Of a stretch of DNA of 26,939 bases, positions 9,035 to 15,765 are shown one piece after another. This stretch comes from CAYPPK01 sp964412615 (GTDB taxonomy: Bacteria > Patescibacteriota > Minisyncoccia > Sungbacterales > HO2-52-23), in assembly GCA_964412615.1 (NCBI GenBank), contig CAYPPK010000009.1:1-26939 (forward strand). Direction: 5' to 3'. Position 1 is the stretch's first letter; every line of letters starts with the position of its first letter. Below the pieces are notes generated by a model. That model was not told the DNA's origin, searched no databases, and worked only from the letters and a program-made list of their open reading frames with translations. The position numbers and the translations under genes were made by a program.

Positions 9035-9928
9035 TCACTGCAAAAATTCTTGACATAGTTTTTCGGTGCCGTAGCCATTGGTAAACCAGTGGATGGCCGG
9101 GTTGCGTTTAAACCAGGCCATTTGTCTTCTCGCGTAAGCCAGGGAATCTTTAATCAGCTTTTGTTCAAATTCCTGCTTATTTATTTTGTTATTTATAAAA
9201 AGCAAAGCAGCTTGATATTCAAATCCTAATTCTTTGATGCGGTTTGGCTTAACTCCTGCCTGCAGGAGTTTTTTGGTTTCCGCCGCCAATCCCGATTTAA
9301 TTGTTTTTTTAACCCTTAAACCGATTCTTTTTACCAAATCTTTGGGCTTTAGTCCTATCCAAAGCGTTTGGTGAATATTTTTCTTTCTTAATATTGGAAC
9401 TTTGCCTAGAGTTTTGGCAATTTCAATGGCGCGAATAAGGCGGCGAGGATTTTTTTGCTCAATGGTCCGGGCGCGTTGAGGATCAAGTCGCCGCAGCAGG
9501 GCCAATAATTCTTTTGCGCTCTTTTTGCCCAAGAGCAGGCGCAATCGGGGATTGGGGCGAACTGCCGGAAGAGCAAAATTGTAGACTACGGCATCTATCC
9601 AAAATCCGGTTCCGCCGATTAACAGAGGAAGTTTGTGGCGATCCGTTATATTTTGCAATGCCTTTTGGGCGCAATTTTTATATTCTGCTACGGAATACTG
9701 TTTTTGGGGGGGAACAAAATCTAGGCAATAATGCGGAATTTTTTTGTATAAAAAAATTTTTCCCGTCCACCGGCCTGGTACCTTGCCGGTTCCGACATCC
9801 AAACCATGATAAATTTGCCGCGAATCTGCGGAAATTATTTCTCCCTTAAATTTTTTGGCAATTTTAACGGCTAACTCTGATTTTCCCGCAGCGGTAGGGC
9901 CGACAATGACGATAAGCTTGGGCTTCAC
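9035..9928 (-). CDS. miaA: tRNA dimethylallyltransferase MiaA
   Basis: 297 residues starting at GTG. The P-loop GPTAAGKS is at 10-17, followed by 'ISADSRQIYHGLDVGTGK', the prenyl-acceptor 'GGTGFWIDAV' region and 'ARRQMAWFKR' near the C-terminus, all diagnostic of MiaA. It transfers a dimethylallyl group to N6 of A37 in tRNAs reading UNN codons. The GTG overlaps the thrS stop by 4 nt (GTGA), so it is translationally coupled to thrS. An AGG a few bases upstream may help. The length is slightly short but normal for reduced genomes. Confidence 0.95.
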   Translation of the reverse strand: MKPKLIVIVGPTAAGKSELAVKIAKKFKGEIISADSRQIYHGLDVGTGKVPGRWTGKIFLYKKIPHYCLDFVPPQKQYSVAEYKNCAQKALQNITDRHKLPLLIGGTGFWIDAVVYNFALPAVRPNPRLRLLLGKKSAKELLALLRRLDPQRARTIEQKNPRRLIRAIEIAKTLGKVPILRKKNIHQTLWIGLKPKDLVKRIGLRVKKTIKSGLAAETKKLLQAGVKPNRIKELGFEYQAALLFINNKINKQEFEQKLIKDSLAYARRQMAWFKRNPAIHWFTNGYGTEKLCQEFLQ

Positions 9929-11139
9929 TGCCTTTCATTTTTTACTTTTTCCAAAAATGCTTCTAGTTTCATCTGACCTAAATCGCCTTTGCTCCTTTCT
10001 CGCACGGCGACGGTCTTGGCGTCTGCTTCTTTTTTCCCGATTATCAGAAGATAGGGAATTTTTTGCATTTCCGCCTCGCGGATTTTTTTGCCGATAGTTT
10101 CGTTGCGAAAATCCAAATCAATCCTAAGACCTTCCTTTTTTAACGCTTTATAAATTTCCGCAGCGTAGTCCTGGACTTCATTAGTTATGGTCAGTAATAC
10201 TCCCTGCACGGGGGCAAGCCAAAAAGGGAGTGCTCCCTTAAAGTGTTCCAACAAAACTCCAATGAATCTTTCAAAAGAGCCAAAAATTGCGCGATGAATT
10301 ACCCAAGGCATTCGCTTTTTACCTAGTTCGTCTGTGTAGTTTAATTTAAATTGTCTGGGCAGCATGACCAAATCAAGTTGGGCAGTTCCCAACTGCCAAT
10401 CTCGTCCTTGGGAGTCATTCATGTGGACTTCAATTTTAGGTCCATAAAAAGCGCCTTCTTCTTTTTCAACCGTAAATGAAATATTTTTTTTCTTCAACGC
10501 ATTGGCCAAAGCCGCTTCGGCCAAGTCCCAATCTTTTTTAGTACCCAAAGCGCCTTTGGGTCTGGTTGCCAAAACGTAACGGGCTATGAACCCAAACATC
10601 TTATAAAAATGATCAATAATTTCTATCACCTTTTGAACTTCGTCTTCAACTTGATCCGGCCGCACATAAATATGGGCATCATCCATAGTTATCTGGCGAA
10701 CCCGGAAAAGTCCTCCTAAAGTTCCCGAGCGTTCATTCCGGTGCAATCTGCCGATTTCAGCCAGGCGCAAAGGCAAATCTTTGTAACTGCGGATGGAAGA
10801 ATTAAATAGATAAGTTGATTCGGGGCAATTCATAGGCTTAACCACCAAGGTCTCTTTTTTATCAGTAGGGTTTTTAAACCAAAACATATTATCTCTATAA
10901 TGTTTCCAGTGTCCTGATTTTTCAAAAAGTTCTTTTTTGACAAGAATAGGGGTGGAAATCTCTTGGTAGCCATTCTCATCATTTATTTTACGTGCGTATT
11001 TTTCCAATTCTCTAAAAATCATCATCCCTTTGGGGTGCCAAAACGGAGCTCCCGGGGAGACGTCGTGGAAAGAAAAAAGATCAAGCTTTTGACCAAGCTC
11101 GCGATGGTCGTTTTCCGGCAATTCTTGTTTTTCTGACAT
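9925..11139 (-). CDS. thrS: Threonyl-tRNA synthetase, compact form without TGS and editing domains
   Basis: 404 residues against about 640 for standard bacterial ThrRS. The protein starts at what is normally the catalytic domain (DHRELGQKLDLFSFHD). Class II motifs are present, and the three zinc ligands can be placed at Cys105 (KPMNCPE), His156 (DDAHIYV) and His282 (WVIHRAIFGS). The anticodon-binding domain spans about 305-404. The N-terminal TGS and the SAD/N2 editing domain that hydrolyses Ser-tRNA(Thr) are missing. The start at ATG 11139 has no Shine-Dalgarno sequence; a TAATAT box ends 6 nt before it, which may be a leaderless promoter. Upstream is a leader with a possible Thr attenuator, and miaA overlaps its end. 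Confidence 0.95.
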   Translation of the reverse strand: MSEKQELPENDHRELGQKLDLFSFHDVSPGAPFWHPKGMMIFRELEKYARKINDENGYQEISTPILVKKELFEKSGHWKHYRDNMFWFKNPTDKKETLVVKPMNCPESTYLFNSSIRSYKDLPLRLAEIGRLHRNERSGTLGGLFRVRQITMDDAHIYVRPDQVEDEVQKVIEIIDHFYKMFGFIARYVLATRPKGALGTKKDWDLAEAALANALKKKNISFTVEKEEGAFYGPKIEVHMNDSQGRDWQLGTAQLDLVMLPRQFKLNYTDELGKKRMPWVIHRAIFGSFERFIGVLLEHFKGALPFWLAPVQGVLLTITNEVQDYAAEIYKALKKEGLRIDLDFRNETIGKKIREAEMQKIPYLLIIGKKEADAKTVAVRERSKGDLGQMKLEAFLEKVKNERQ

Positions 11140-11175
11140 ATTTATATATTAACTTTATTTAATTGATTTTGAAAA
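11140..11175 (-). promoter_or_regulatory. Possible own promoter of thrS, leaderless type
   Basis: Reading left: TTTTCA (11175-11170), an 18-nt spacer, TAATAT (11151-11146), 6 nt, then the thrS ATG at 11139. The -10 spacing would place the transcript start at or next to the ATG. The region is AT-rich, so boxes of this quality can occur by chance. Confidence 0.35.
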
Positions 11176-11181
11176 GATTTT

Positions 11182-11211
11182 TGGTGGATGCGTGAGCTCA
11201 TGCATCCACCA
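11182..11211. repeat. 30-bp near-perfect palindrome before thrS
   Basis: The arms TGGTGGATGC (11182-11191) and GCATCCACCA (11202-11211) are exact inverted repeats, and the centre (TGAGCTCA flanked by a single G/T mismatch) is also palindromic. It sits 3 nt beyond the stop of the putative zinc-ribbon ORF and about 40 nt before thrS. No T tract follows immediately in the thrS direction, so it is a poor intrinsic terminator. It could be a protein-binding operator, an mRNA hairpin protecting or separating cistrons, or a mobile palindrome. Confidence 0.7.
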
Positions 11212-11214
11212 GTT

Positions 11215-11361
11215 CTACCGACAGGTTGAGCAGAGCAGGGACAAGCGCCCCCTGCTTGGTCTTGAATTGTGGTAGTCCTTCCACCTGTTGGAATACCACA
11301 ACACCAAACATCCGGGGCAAAAGAACTCCCACCGGTACCTGCTGACCGCTGCTTCTGTCAT
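11215..11361 (-). CDS. Putative 48-residue zinc-ribbon protein upstream of thrS
   Basis: ATG at 11361 preceded by GGGAG with a 5-nt spacer, one of the best Shine-Dalgarno sites in the window. The peptide contains FFCPGC at about 13-18 and CSTC at 44-47, a pair of CxxC knuckles as in zinc ribbons, with several Trp, Tyr and Arg residues between. I do not recognise the family. An overlapping frame with no stop for over 100 codons runs through the same bases on the same strand. It has only a late TTG start (11383, also after a GGGGAGG), so which frame is used, or whether either is, is not settled. The position between leader and thrS suggests cotranscription with thrS. Confidence 0.45.
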   Translation of the reverse strand: MTEAAVSRYRWEFFCPGCLVLWYSNRWKDYHNSRPSRGRLSLLCSTCR

Positions 11362-11375
11362 ACTCTCTCCCTTTT

Positions 11376-11478
11376 AAGAACAAAATAACCTCCCCGTCTC
11401 TGGGAGGCCCTTCCGCGCAGATTTTCTTTAGGCAAAACTCCCAGACTAAAGGCTGGTTGTCGTGGCGGTAGTTTTGCC
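11376..11478 (-). promoter_or_regulatory. Putative Thr-responsive transcription attenuator of the thrS operon
   Basis: Read leftward, four segments can pair in alternative ways. (1) GGCAAAACT (11478-11470), inside the Thr-rich ORF, pairs with (2) AGTTTTGCC (11439-11431), helped by CCAG/CTGG (11456-11453 with 11444-11441). TCTGGGAG (11445-11438), which begins one base after the ORF's stop, pairs perfectly over 8 bp with (3) CTCCCAGA (11406-11399): the antiterminator. CCTCCC (11407-11402) pairs with (4) GGGAGG (11394-11389) around AGAGACG, extended by two G-U pairs and followed by TTATTTTGTTCTT: the terminator. Antiterminator and terminator share segment 3 and exclude each other. A ribosome held at Thr codons would cover segment 1 and leave the antiterminator free; one reaching the stop codon would cover segment 2 and allow termination. 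Function is inferred from pairing only. Confidence 0.55.
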
Positions 11479-11493
11479 CGTGAAATTCTGCAT
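11446..11493 (-). CDS. Thr-rich leader peptide, 15 codons
   Basis: ATG at 11493 opens MQNFTGKTTATTTSL, then TAG. Six of 15 codons are Thr (ACG, ACT, ACC, ACG, ACA, ACC), five of them between codons 8 and 13. It has no Shine-Dalgarno sequence, but the -10 box of the promoter ends exactly 6 nt before the ATG, so the transcript should start at or beside it. It lies at the head of the thrS transcription unit, and its stop codon directly precedes the antiterminator segment. The composition and position parallel known amino-acid leader peptides such as ThrL. The product itself probably has no function. A chance ORF is the main alternative. Confidence 0.55.
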   Translation of the reverse strand: MQNFTGKTTATTTSL

Positions 11494-11499
11494 GGTTAT

Positions 11500-11528
11500 A
11501 CGTTAGGAAAATAAATAAGCATTGTCAA
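11500..11528 (-). promoter_or_regulatory. Promoter of the thrS leader
   Basis: Reading left: TTGACA (11528-11523, exact consensus), a 17-nt spacer, TAACGT (11505-11500; matches the key T, A and final T of the -10 box), 6 nt, then the ATG of the Thr-rich ORF. It starts 5 nt after the dnaE stop codon, so it separates thrS transcription from dnaE. Confidence 0.6.
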
Positions 11529-11533
11529 GCACT

Positions 11534-14500
11534 TTAAATAATTTCCACTGCCTCTTCGCAAAGGATTTTCGGAGAGCCGTCGCGGTCAGAAAGTCGGCCT
11601 TTTACCAGCAAAACTTTTTCTTCTTGCCAGACCGACGGGTTTTTGGCCAAAATTTTAGGAAAAACTAAGACTTCGGTTTGGGACGTTAAATCTTCCATTT
11701 TCACAAAAAGCATTTGCTCGCCGGATTTAGTGGTTATTTTTTGGATACCGGCAATAATTCCTCCCACCGCCACCGGATAGTTAGGTCGCCCGGAAGCCAG
11801 ATCTTTTAGGGGCAAGACCCGATGGCGGGATAATTTTTCCGCGTATTCCTGCAGAGGATGTTCAGTAACATAAAGGCCTAAAAGTTCTTTTTCCCAGCCT
11901 AGACGTTCGCGCTTGGTGGCCGATTCCGTGTTTTTTAATTTTAAGGAAACGACTTGGATTTGTGGCGCGGAGCTGAAAAGATTGGTTTGGCCGTTGCCGT
12001 TTGTTTTTTGATTTTGGCGGTTATATTCAAGCAGCATATCCAGATTTGCCAGAAGCTGATTGCGCTCGCCTAGACCGTCCAAGGCTCCGCATTTTATTAA
12101 AGATTCCAAGGATTTTTTATTGAAATCTTTATGCTGAACTCGTTCAGTAAAATCGGTCACCGAAGTAAATTTACCTGCCTGTTCTCGTTCTGTAATTATG
12201 GCTTGCACGATATTGGTACCCACGTTTTTAACCGTTTCCAAACCAAACCGGATTTTATTCTCTTTTTCAGTGAGGCCTTTGATCAAAGTAAAACGAGCAT
12301 AGCTTTCATTTATATCCGGAGGCAAAACCGGAATGTCCATACGGCCGCATTCATTGATAATTTCGGCAATTTTTTCAATATCTCCGGATTCGGCCGTAAG
12401 TACGGCCGTCATGTATTCACCGGGGAAATTGGCTTTCATGTAGGCGGTTTGGTACGCTACCCGACCGTAACTGGCGGCATGCGACTTGTTAAAACCGTAA
12501 GCGGCAAAGGGTTCTATAAGCTTCCAAAGCAGGCGAGCTTTTTCCTGGCTCATGCCGTTATTGATGAGGCCAGCCACCAACTTTTCTTTTTGAGCTTCCA
12601 TTTCGGCCGGTATTTTTTTGCCCATGGCTTTGCGCAATTTGTCTGCTTCCAACCAGGAATAGCCGGCAAGTTTAATGGAAGTTAAAAGTACGTCATCTTG
12701 ATAAGTGATAACGCCGTAAGATTGGTCCAAAATATCTTTGAGCCGCGGATCCAAATATTGGATTAAGTGAAAATTGTGTTTTCTTTCTATATAGGTAGGT
12801 ATGGATTCAATCGGGCCGGGACGATATAAAGCAACCATAGCATTAATGTCATGAATAGAACTTGGTTTAAGATCTTTCAAATATTTGGTCATTCCCGACC
12901 CGTTAAGCTGAAAAAGTCCGGCAGTTTCGCCTCGGGCCAGGAGCGCGAAAGTTTTTTTGTCATCCAAAGGGATTTTTTCAATATCAACCTCAATTTGCCG
13001 GTGTTTTTTAACAAGATCAACCGCGTCTCCCAGAATGGAAAGGTTGCGGATGCCCAGAAAATCAAATTTCAGGAGCCCCACGTCATCTACCGCGTGCATG
13101 TCATATTGGGTAATTATTTTCCCGCCCTTGGGATCATATTGCAGCGGCACGTATTCCCACAGCGGCCGGGGAGATATCACCACACCGGCGGCATGCACGG
13201 AAACATGGCGAACGCATCCTTCCATTTTTTTGGATTGATCCAGAATTTTGCGGGCATCTTGATCTTTTTCGTAAAGCTCGCGCAGTTCCGGAGTAATTTC
13301 CATGGCATGTTCAATCGTCATGGGGAATCCCTGCGAACCCAAGGGTATGAGTTTGGCAATTTTGTCGCCTACCGCATAGGGAAAAGAAAGAGCTCTGGTT
13401 ACATCCCGTACCGCGGCTCTGGCCATCATGGTGCCGAAGGTTCCGATCTGGGCAACTTTATCTTCCCCGTATTTTTCGCGCGTATATTGAATCATTTCAT
13501 CGCGGCGATTATCGGCAAAATCCATATCAATATCGGGAGCGGAAGGCCTTTCCGGGTTAAGAAACCGTTCAAAAGGAAGCTTGTATTCCAAAGGATTAAT
13601 ATTGGTAATGCCGGTAAGGTAAGTTACCAGGGAGCCGGCCACGGACCCGCGCACATTGGTCAAAATATTTTTTTGGTGGGCGTAATTTAGCAGATCAGCC
13701 ACTACCAAAAAGTACGGGGAAAACCCCTTGTCTTTTATAATTTCCAATTCGTAGCGCAAGCGCTGTTCTATTTCAGGTGTTTTTTCCAGCCCCCGGTCGG
13801 TAATGCCCGCATAAGTAAGCCGGCGCAATTCTTCATCATGGGTAGTGCCGCCCGGAACTTTAAAATTCGGGAAAGTCCAGGATCCGAGCGGAATTTCAAT
13901 GTTCACTTTTTCGGCAATTTCTTGGGTAGCGGCGATAGCTTCGGGATGATCAGGAAAAAGAGCCGCCATTTCTTCGGGAGAACGCATGGAGAGATTTGCT
14001 TCTTTCATGGTCAGGCGATTTTCTTCGCTGACAATATTGCCGGTTTGCACCGAAACCAATATATCCTGGGCTTCCGCGTCTTCCGGCCTTACATAATGAA
14101 TGTCGTTGGTGGCCACCAGTTTGGCGCCGGTTTTTTGGGAGAGAGTCGCCAGGGCCTCGTTGGTCCGGCGCTGATTTTCAAAATTAAAATGCGGCATGAT
14201 TTCCAAATAGAAATTTTCTTTTCCCAAAATATCCTGATATTCTCCAATCAGCCGTTCGGCTAACTCCGGTTTTTTATTTTCCACAGCGCGCGAAATTTCT
14301 CCGGTAAAGCAGCCGGAAAGCCCGATCAGTCCGGCGGAATGCTGGCGAAGGAGATTTTTATCAATTCTCGGTTTGTAATAAAATCCTTCCAAGTGGGACT
14401 TGGTTACCAGTTTTACCAGGTTGTGATAACCTTCCAGGTTTTTGGCAAGCAGGGTCAAATGATAACGCTTGTCATCAATGCCGGGCCGTTTATCACCCAT

Positions 14501-14719
14501 GCCTTCATAGGCAACGTACATTTCGGCCCCGATAATGGGCTTGATGCCTGCTTTAAGCGCCTTCTGATAAAATTCAATAGCGCCGTAAAGGGCGCCATGA
14601 TCAGTTAAGGCCAGAGAATCCATGCCCAGTTCTTTACAGCGCCCAACTAGCTCGCCAATTTTGGCAAGCCCATCCAGTAAACTATAATGGGAGTGGACGT
14701 GTAGATGGGTGAATTTCAT
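11534..14719 (-). CDS. dnaE: DNA polymerase III subunit alpha
   Basis: 1061 residues from ATG 14719; a TTG three bases upstream is an alternative. In order: PHP domain (about 1-270), polymerase palm with the catalytic pair in PDIDMDF (about Asp398/Asp400) and a third Asp in KFDFLG, fingers, helix-hairpin-helix region, and a C-terminal OB fold (AVGGIIAGIQKITTKSGEQM). All PHP metal-ligand positions look intact: HVH near 7-9, TDHG near 40, GAE near 66, YHLT near 87, SGC near 137 and NDIH near 206. This suggests an active PHP exonuclease, unlike E. coli. It is the replicative polymerase. It is divergent from rnhB across 42 nt. A TATTCT box ends 6 nt before the ATG and no Shine-Dalgarno sequence is seen. 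Confidence 0.97.
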   Translation of the reverse strand: MKFTHLHVHSHYSLLDGLAKIGELVGRCKELGMDSLALTDHGALYGAIEFYQKALKAGIKPIIGAEMYVAYEGMGDKRPGIDDKRYHLTLLAKNLEGYHNLVKLVTKSHLEGFYYKPRIDKNLLRQHSAGLIGLSGCFTGEISRAVENKKPELAERLIGEYQDILGKENFYLEIMPHFNFENQRRTNEALATLSQKTGAKLVATNDIHYVRPEDAEAQDILVSVQTGNIVSEENRLTMKEANLSMRSPEEMAALFPDHPEAIAATQEIAEKVNIEIPLGSWTFPNFKVPGGTTHDEELRRLTYAGITDRGLEKTPEIEQRLRYELEIIKDKGFSPYFLVVADLLNYAHQKNILTNVRGSVAGSLVTYLTGITNINPLEYKLPFERFLNPERPSAPDIDMDFADNRRDEMIQYTREKYGEDKVAQIGTFGTMMARAAVRDVTRALSFPYAVGDKIAKLIPLGSQGFPMTIEHAMEITPELRELYEKDQDARKILDQSKKMEGCVRHVSVHAAGVVISPRPLWEYVPLQYDPKGGKIITQYDMHAVDDVGLLKFDFLGIRNLSILGDAVDLVKKHRQIEVDIEKIPLDDKKTFALLARGETAGLFQLNGSGMTKYLKDLKPSSIHDINAMVALYRPGPIESIPTYIERKHNFHLIQYLDPRLKDILDQSYGVITYQDDVLLTSIKLAGYSWLEADKLRKAMGKKIPAEMEAQKEKLVAGLINNGMSQEKARLLWKLIEPFAAYGFNKSHAASYGRVAYQTAYMKANFPGEYMTAVLTAESGDIEKIAEIINECGRMDIPVLPPDINESYARFTLIKGLTEKENKIRFGLETVKNVGTNIVQAIITEREQAGKFTSVTDFTERVQHKDFNKKSLESLIKCGALDGLGERNQLLANLDMLLEYNRQNQKTNGNGQTNLFSSAPQIQVVSLKLKNTESATKRERLGWEKELLGLYVTEHPLQEYAEKLSRHRVLPLKDLASGRPNYPVAVGGIIAGIQKITTKSGEQMLFVKMEDLTSQTEVLVFPKILAKNPSVWQEEKVLLVKGRLSDRDGSPKILCEEAVEII

Positions 14720-14736
14720 CAAAGTAGAATATAAAC

Positions 14737-14754
14737 ATTCTCATTATAGAGAAT
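14737..14754. promoter_or_regulatory. Palindrome with -10-like core between dnaE and rnhB
   Basis: ATTCTC (14737-14742) and GAGAAT (14749-14754) are inverted repeats around ATTATA. Read left, the core contains a perfect TATAAT; read right, TATAGA. The 42-nt divergent gap therefore holds overlapping -10 elements inside an 18-bp inverted repeat, which could be an operator coordinating the two replication/repair genes. No -35 of good quality is visible. Confidence 0.4.
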
Positions 14755-14761
14755 CGCAGTT

Positions 14762-15367
14762 ATGAAGACAACTCAATTTTCATTTTCATATCTAATAGGT
14801 ATTGATGAGGCGGGACGGGGCCCTCTGGCCGGGCCGGTAGTGGTAGCGGGCATTAAAATAAAAGGCAGGAAGCAAAAGAAAAATATTTTCCCCGGCATTC
14901 GGGATTCTAAAAAACTTTCTCCCAGGCAAAGAGAAGAGTGGTTCAAGTTTCTCACCGAAAATCCCCGCCTGGAATGGGCAGTAGCCAGAGTTTGGCCAAA
15001 AACCATTGACCGCCTCAATATTTCCCAAGCCGCGAATTTAGGAGCACGCCGCGTTTGCAAAAGGTTACTTGTGGAGAACTTAGCTCTCCACAAAGTTTTG
15101 CTGGATGGGGGATTGCGGCTTGCTCCGCACATTCCTCACCAAACTATTATTAAAGGAGATGAAAAAGTTCCTTTGATTGCCGCTGCTTCTATAATTGCTA
15201 AAGTTACCCGAGATCGCCTGATGGTTCGTCTTCATAAAAAATTTCCTCATTATCAATTCCAGACCCATAAAGGCTATGCCACCCGTTTGCATCGCAATCT
15301 GGTTTTGCAATTTGGTAGCTCACCTATGCACCGGCAAACCTTTATCGGTTCGCTTGCTAAAAGATAA
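14762..15367 (+). CDS. rnhB: Ribonuclease HII
   Basis: 201 residues. The signature GIDEAGRGPLAGPV (about 13-26) carries the first catalytic Asp-Glu pair, followed by RDSKKLSPRQRE, the third acidic site around LLDGGLR, and 'GDEKVPLIAAASIIAKVTRD', all typical of RNase HII. It removes RNA from RNA/DNA hybrids and single ribonucleotides from the genome. It is divergent from dnaE and is followed by rpmF after 22 nt. Confidence 0.96.
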   Translation: MKTTQFSFSYLIGIDEAGRGPLAGPVVVAGIKIKGRKQKKNIFPGIRDSKKLSPRQREEWFKFLTENPRLEWAVARVWPKTIDRLNISQAANLGARRVCKRLLVENLALHKVLLDGGLRLAPHIPHQTIIKGDEKVPLIAAASIIAKVTRDRLMVRLHKKFPHYQFQTHKGYATRLHRNLVLQFGSSPMHRQTFIGSLAKR

Positions 15368-15382
15368 TTTATTTGTTAGAGT
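15354..15382 (+). promoter_or_regulatory. Leaderless-type promoter of rpmF
   Basis: TTGCTA (15354-15359), 17-nt spacer, TAGAGT (15377-15382), 7 nt, then the rpmF ATG at 15390. It overlaps the 3' end of rnhB. Both boxes match four of six consensus bases, and no Shine-Dalgarno sequence lies in the 7-nt interval. Confidence 0.45.
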
Positions 15383-15389
15383 AATATTT

Positions 15390-15674
15390 ATGGTTATTCG
15401 GATGAAGCATACCAAAGGCAAGCGCAATCGAGTCCGCTCCCACCATGCGCTGAAGGTCCGACATTTTGGAAAATGTCCCCACTGCGGCCGGACCATTTTG
15501 CCGCATCAGGTTTGCGCCAATTGCGGTTATTACGGTGGCCGAAAAGTCGTGGATGTGCTGGCTAAACTGGACAAGAAAGAGCGGAAGAAAAAAGAAAAAG
15601 AGCTTCATCAGCATGAAGAAGAAGCAGCCGTCCGAGGAAAGGCATTATCGGCTGAAGAACTTTCTCATAAATAG
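15390..15674 (+). CDS. rpmF: Ribosomal protein bL32 with a charged C-terminal extension
   Basis: 94 residues. KHTKGKRNRVRSHHAL is the bL32 N-terminus, and the zinc-binding knuckles are CPHCG and CANCG (about 29-45), followed by GYYGGRKVV. Standard L32 is about 57-60 residues; the remaining 35 or so here form a Lys/Glu-rich helical tail (LDKKERKKKEKELHQHEEE). The start at ATG 15390 is chosen because the frame further upstream overlaps rnhB; ATG 15402 (MKHTKGK) is also possible and matches family starts well. The protein is a component of the large ribosomal subunit near the peptidyl transferase region. Confidence 0.92.
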   Translation: MVIRMKHTKGKRNRVRSHHALKVRHFGKCPHCGRTILPHQVCANCGYYGGRKVVDVLAKLDKKERKKKEKELHQHEEEAAVRGKALSAEELSHK

Positions 15675-15688
15675 CATAACATCAGCGC

Positions 15689-15753
15689 GCGAACGTACGC
15701 GAACAACGCTAATTAAAACCGATTAATATTCGCGTTGTTCGTGTGCAGTTCGC
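15689..15753 (+). repeat. Long imperfect inverted repeat ahead of nusB-rnc
   Basis: The left arm (15689-15709, ending GCGAACAACGC) and the right arm (15732-15753, starting GCGTTGTTCG) form a stem of about 20 bp with a few mismatches and a 22-nt AT-rich loop. The left arm also contains a short direct repeat of GCGAAC. No T tract follows, so it is not a simple terminator. In the rpmF-nusB-rnc message it would be a dsRNA segment about 13 nt before the nusB ATG, of a kind RNase III can cut. Confidence 0.65.
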
Positions 15754-15765
15754 ATCTTTCTTCTT

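Noticed and set aside
11198..11383. 61-codon TTG-start ORF and its upstream open extension on the - strand
   Set aside because: The frame stays open for over 100 codons, but it lacks an ATG, GTG or TTG before 11383 and shows no recognisable motif. The overlapping ATG frame with two CxxC pairs and a better Shine-Dalgarno sequence is preferred. It is not excluded.
11140..11533. T-box riboswitch upstream of thrS
   Set aside because: A GGTACCGG stretch superficially recalls the T-box core, but the AGGGTGGNACCGCG motif, stem I features and a following terminator are not present. The leader-peptide layout explains the region better.
12131..13690. Long open frames on the + strand inside dnaE (184 and 279 codons)
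   Set aside because: They are antisense to a fully conserved dnaE and their translations are low-quality (many Phe, His and Gly in non-protein-like order). They arise from codon bias of the real gene.
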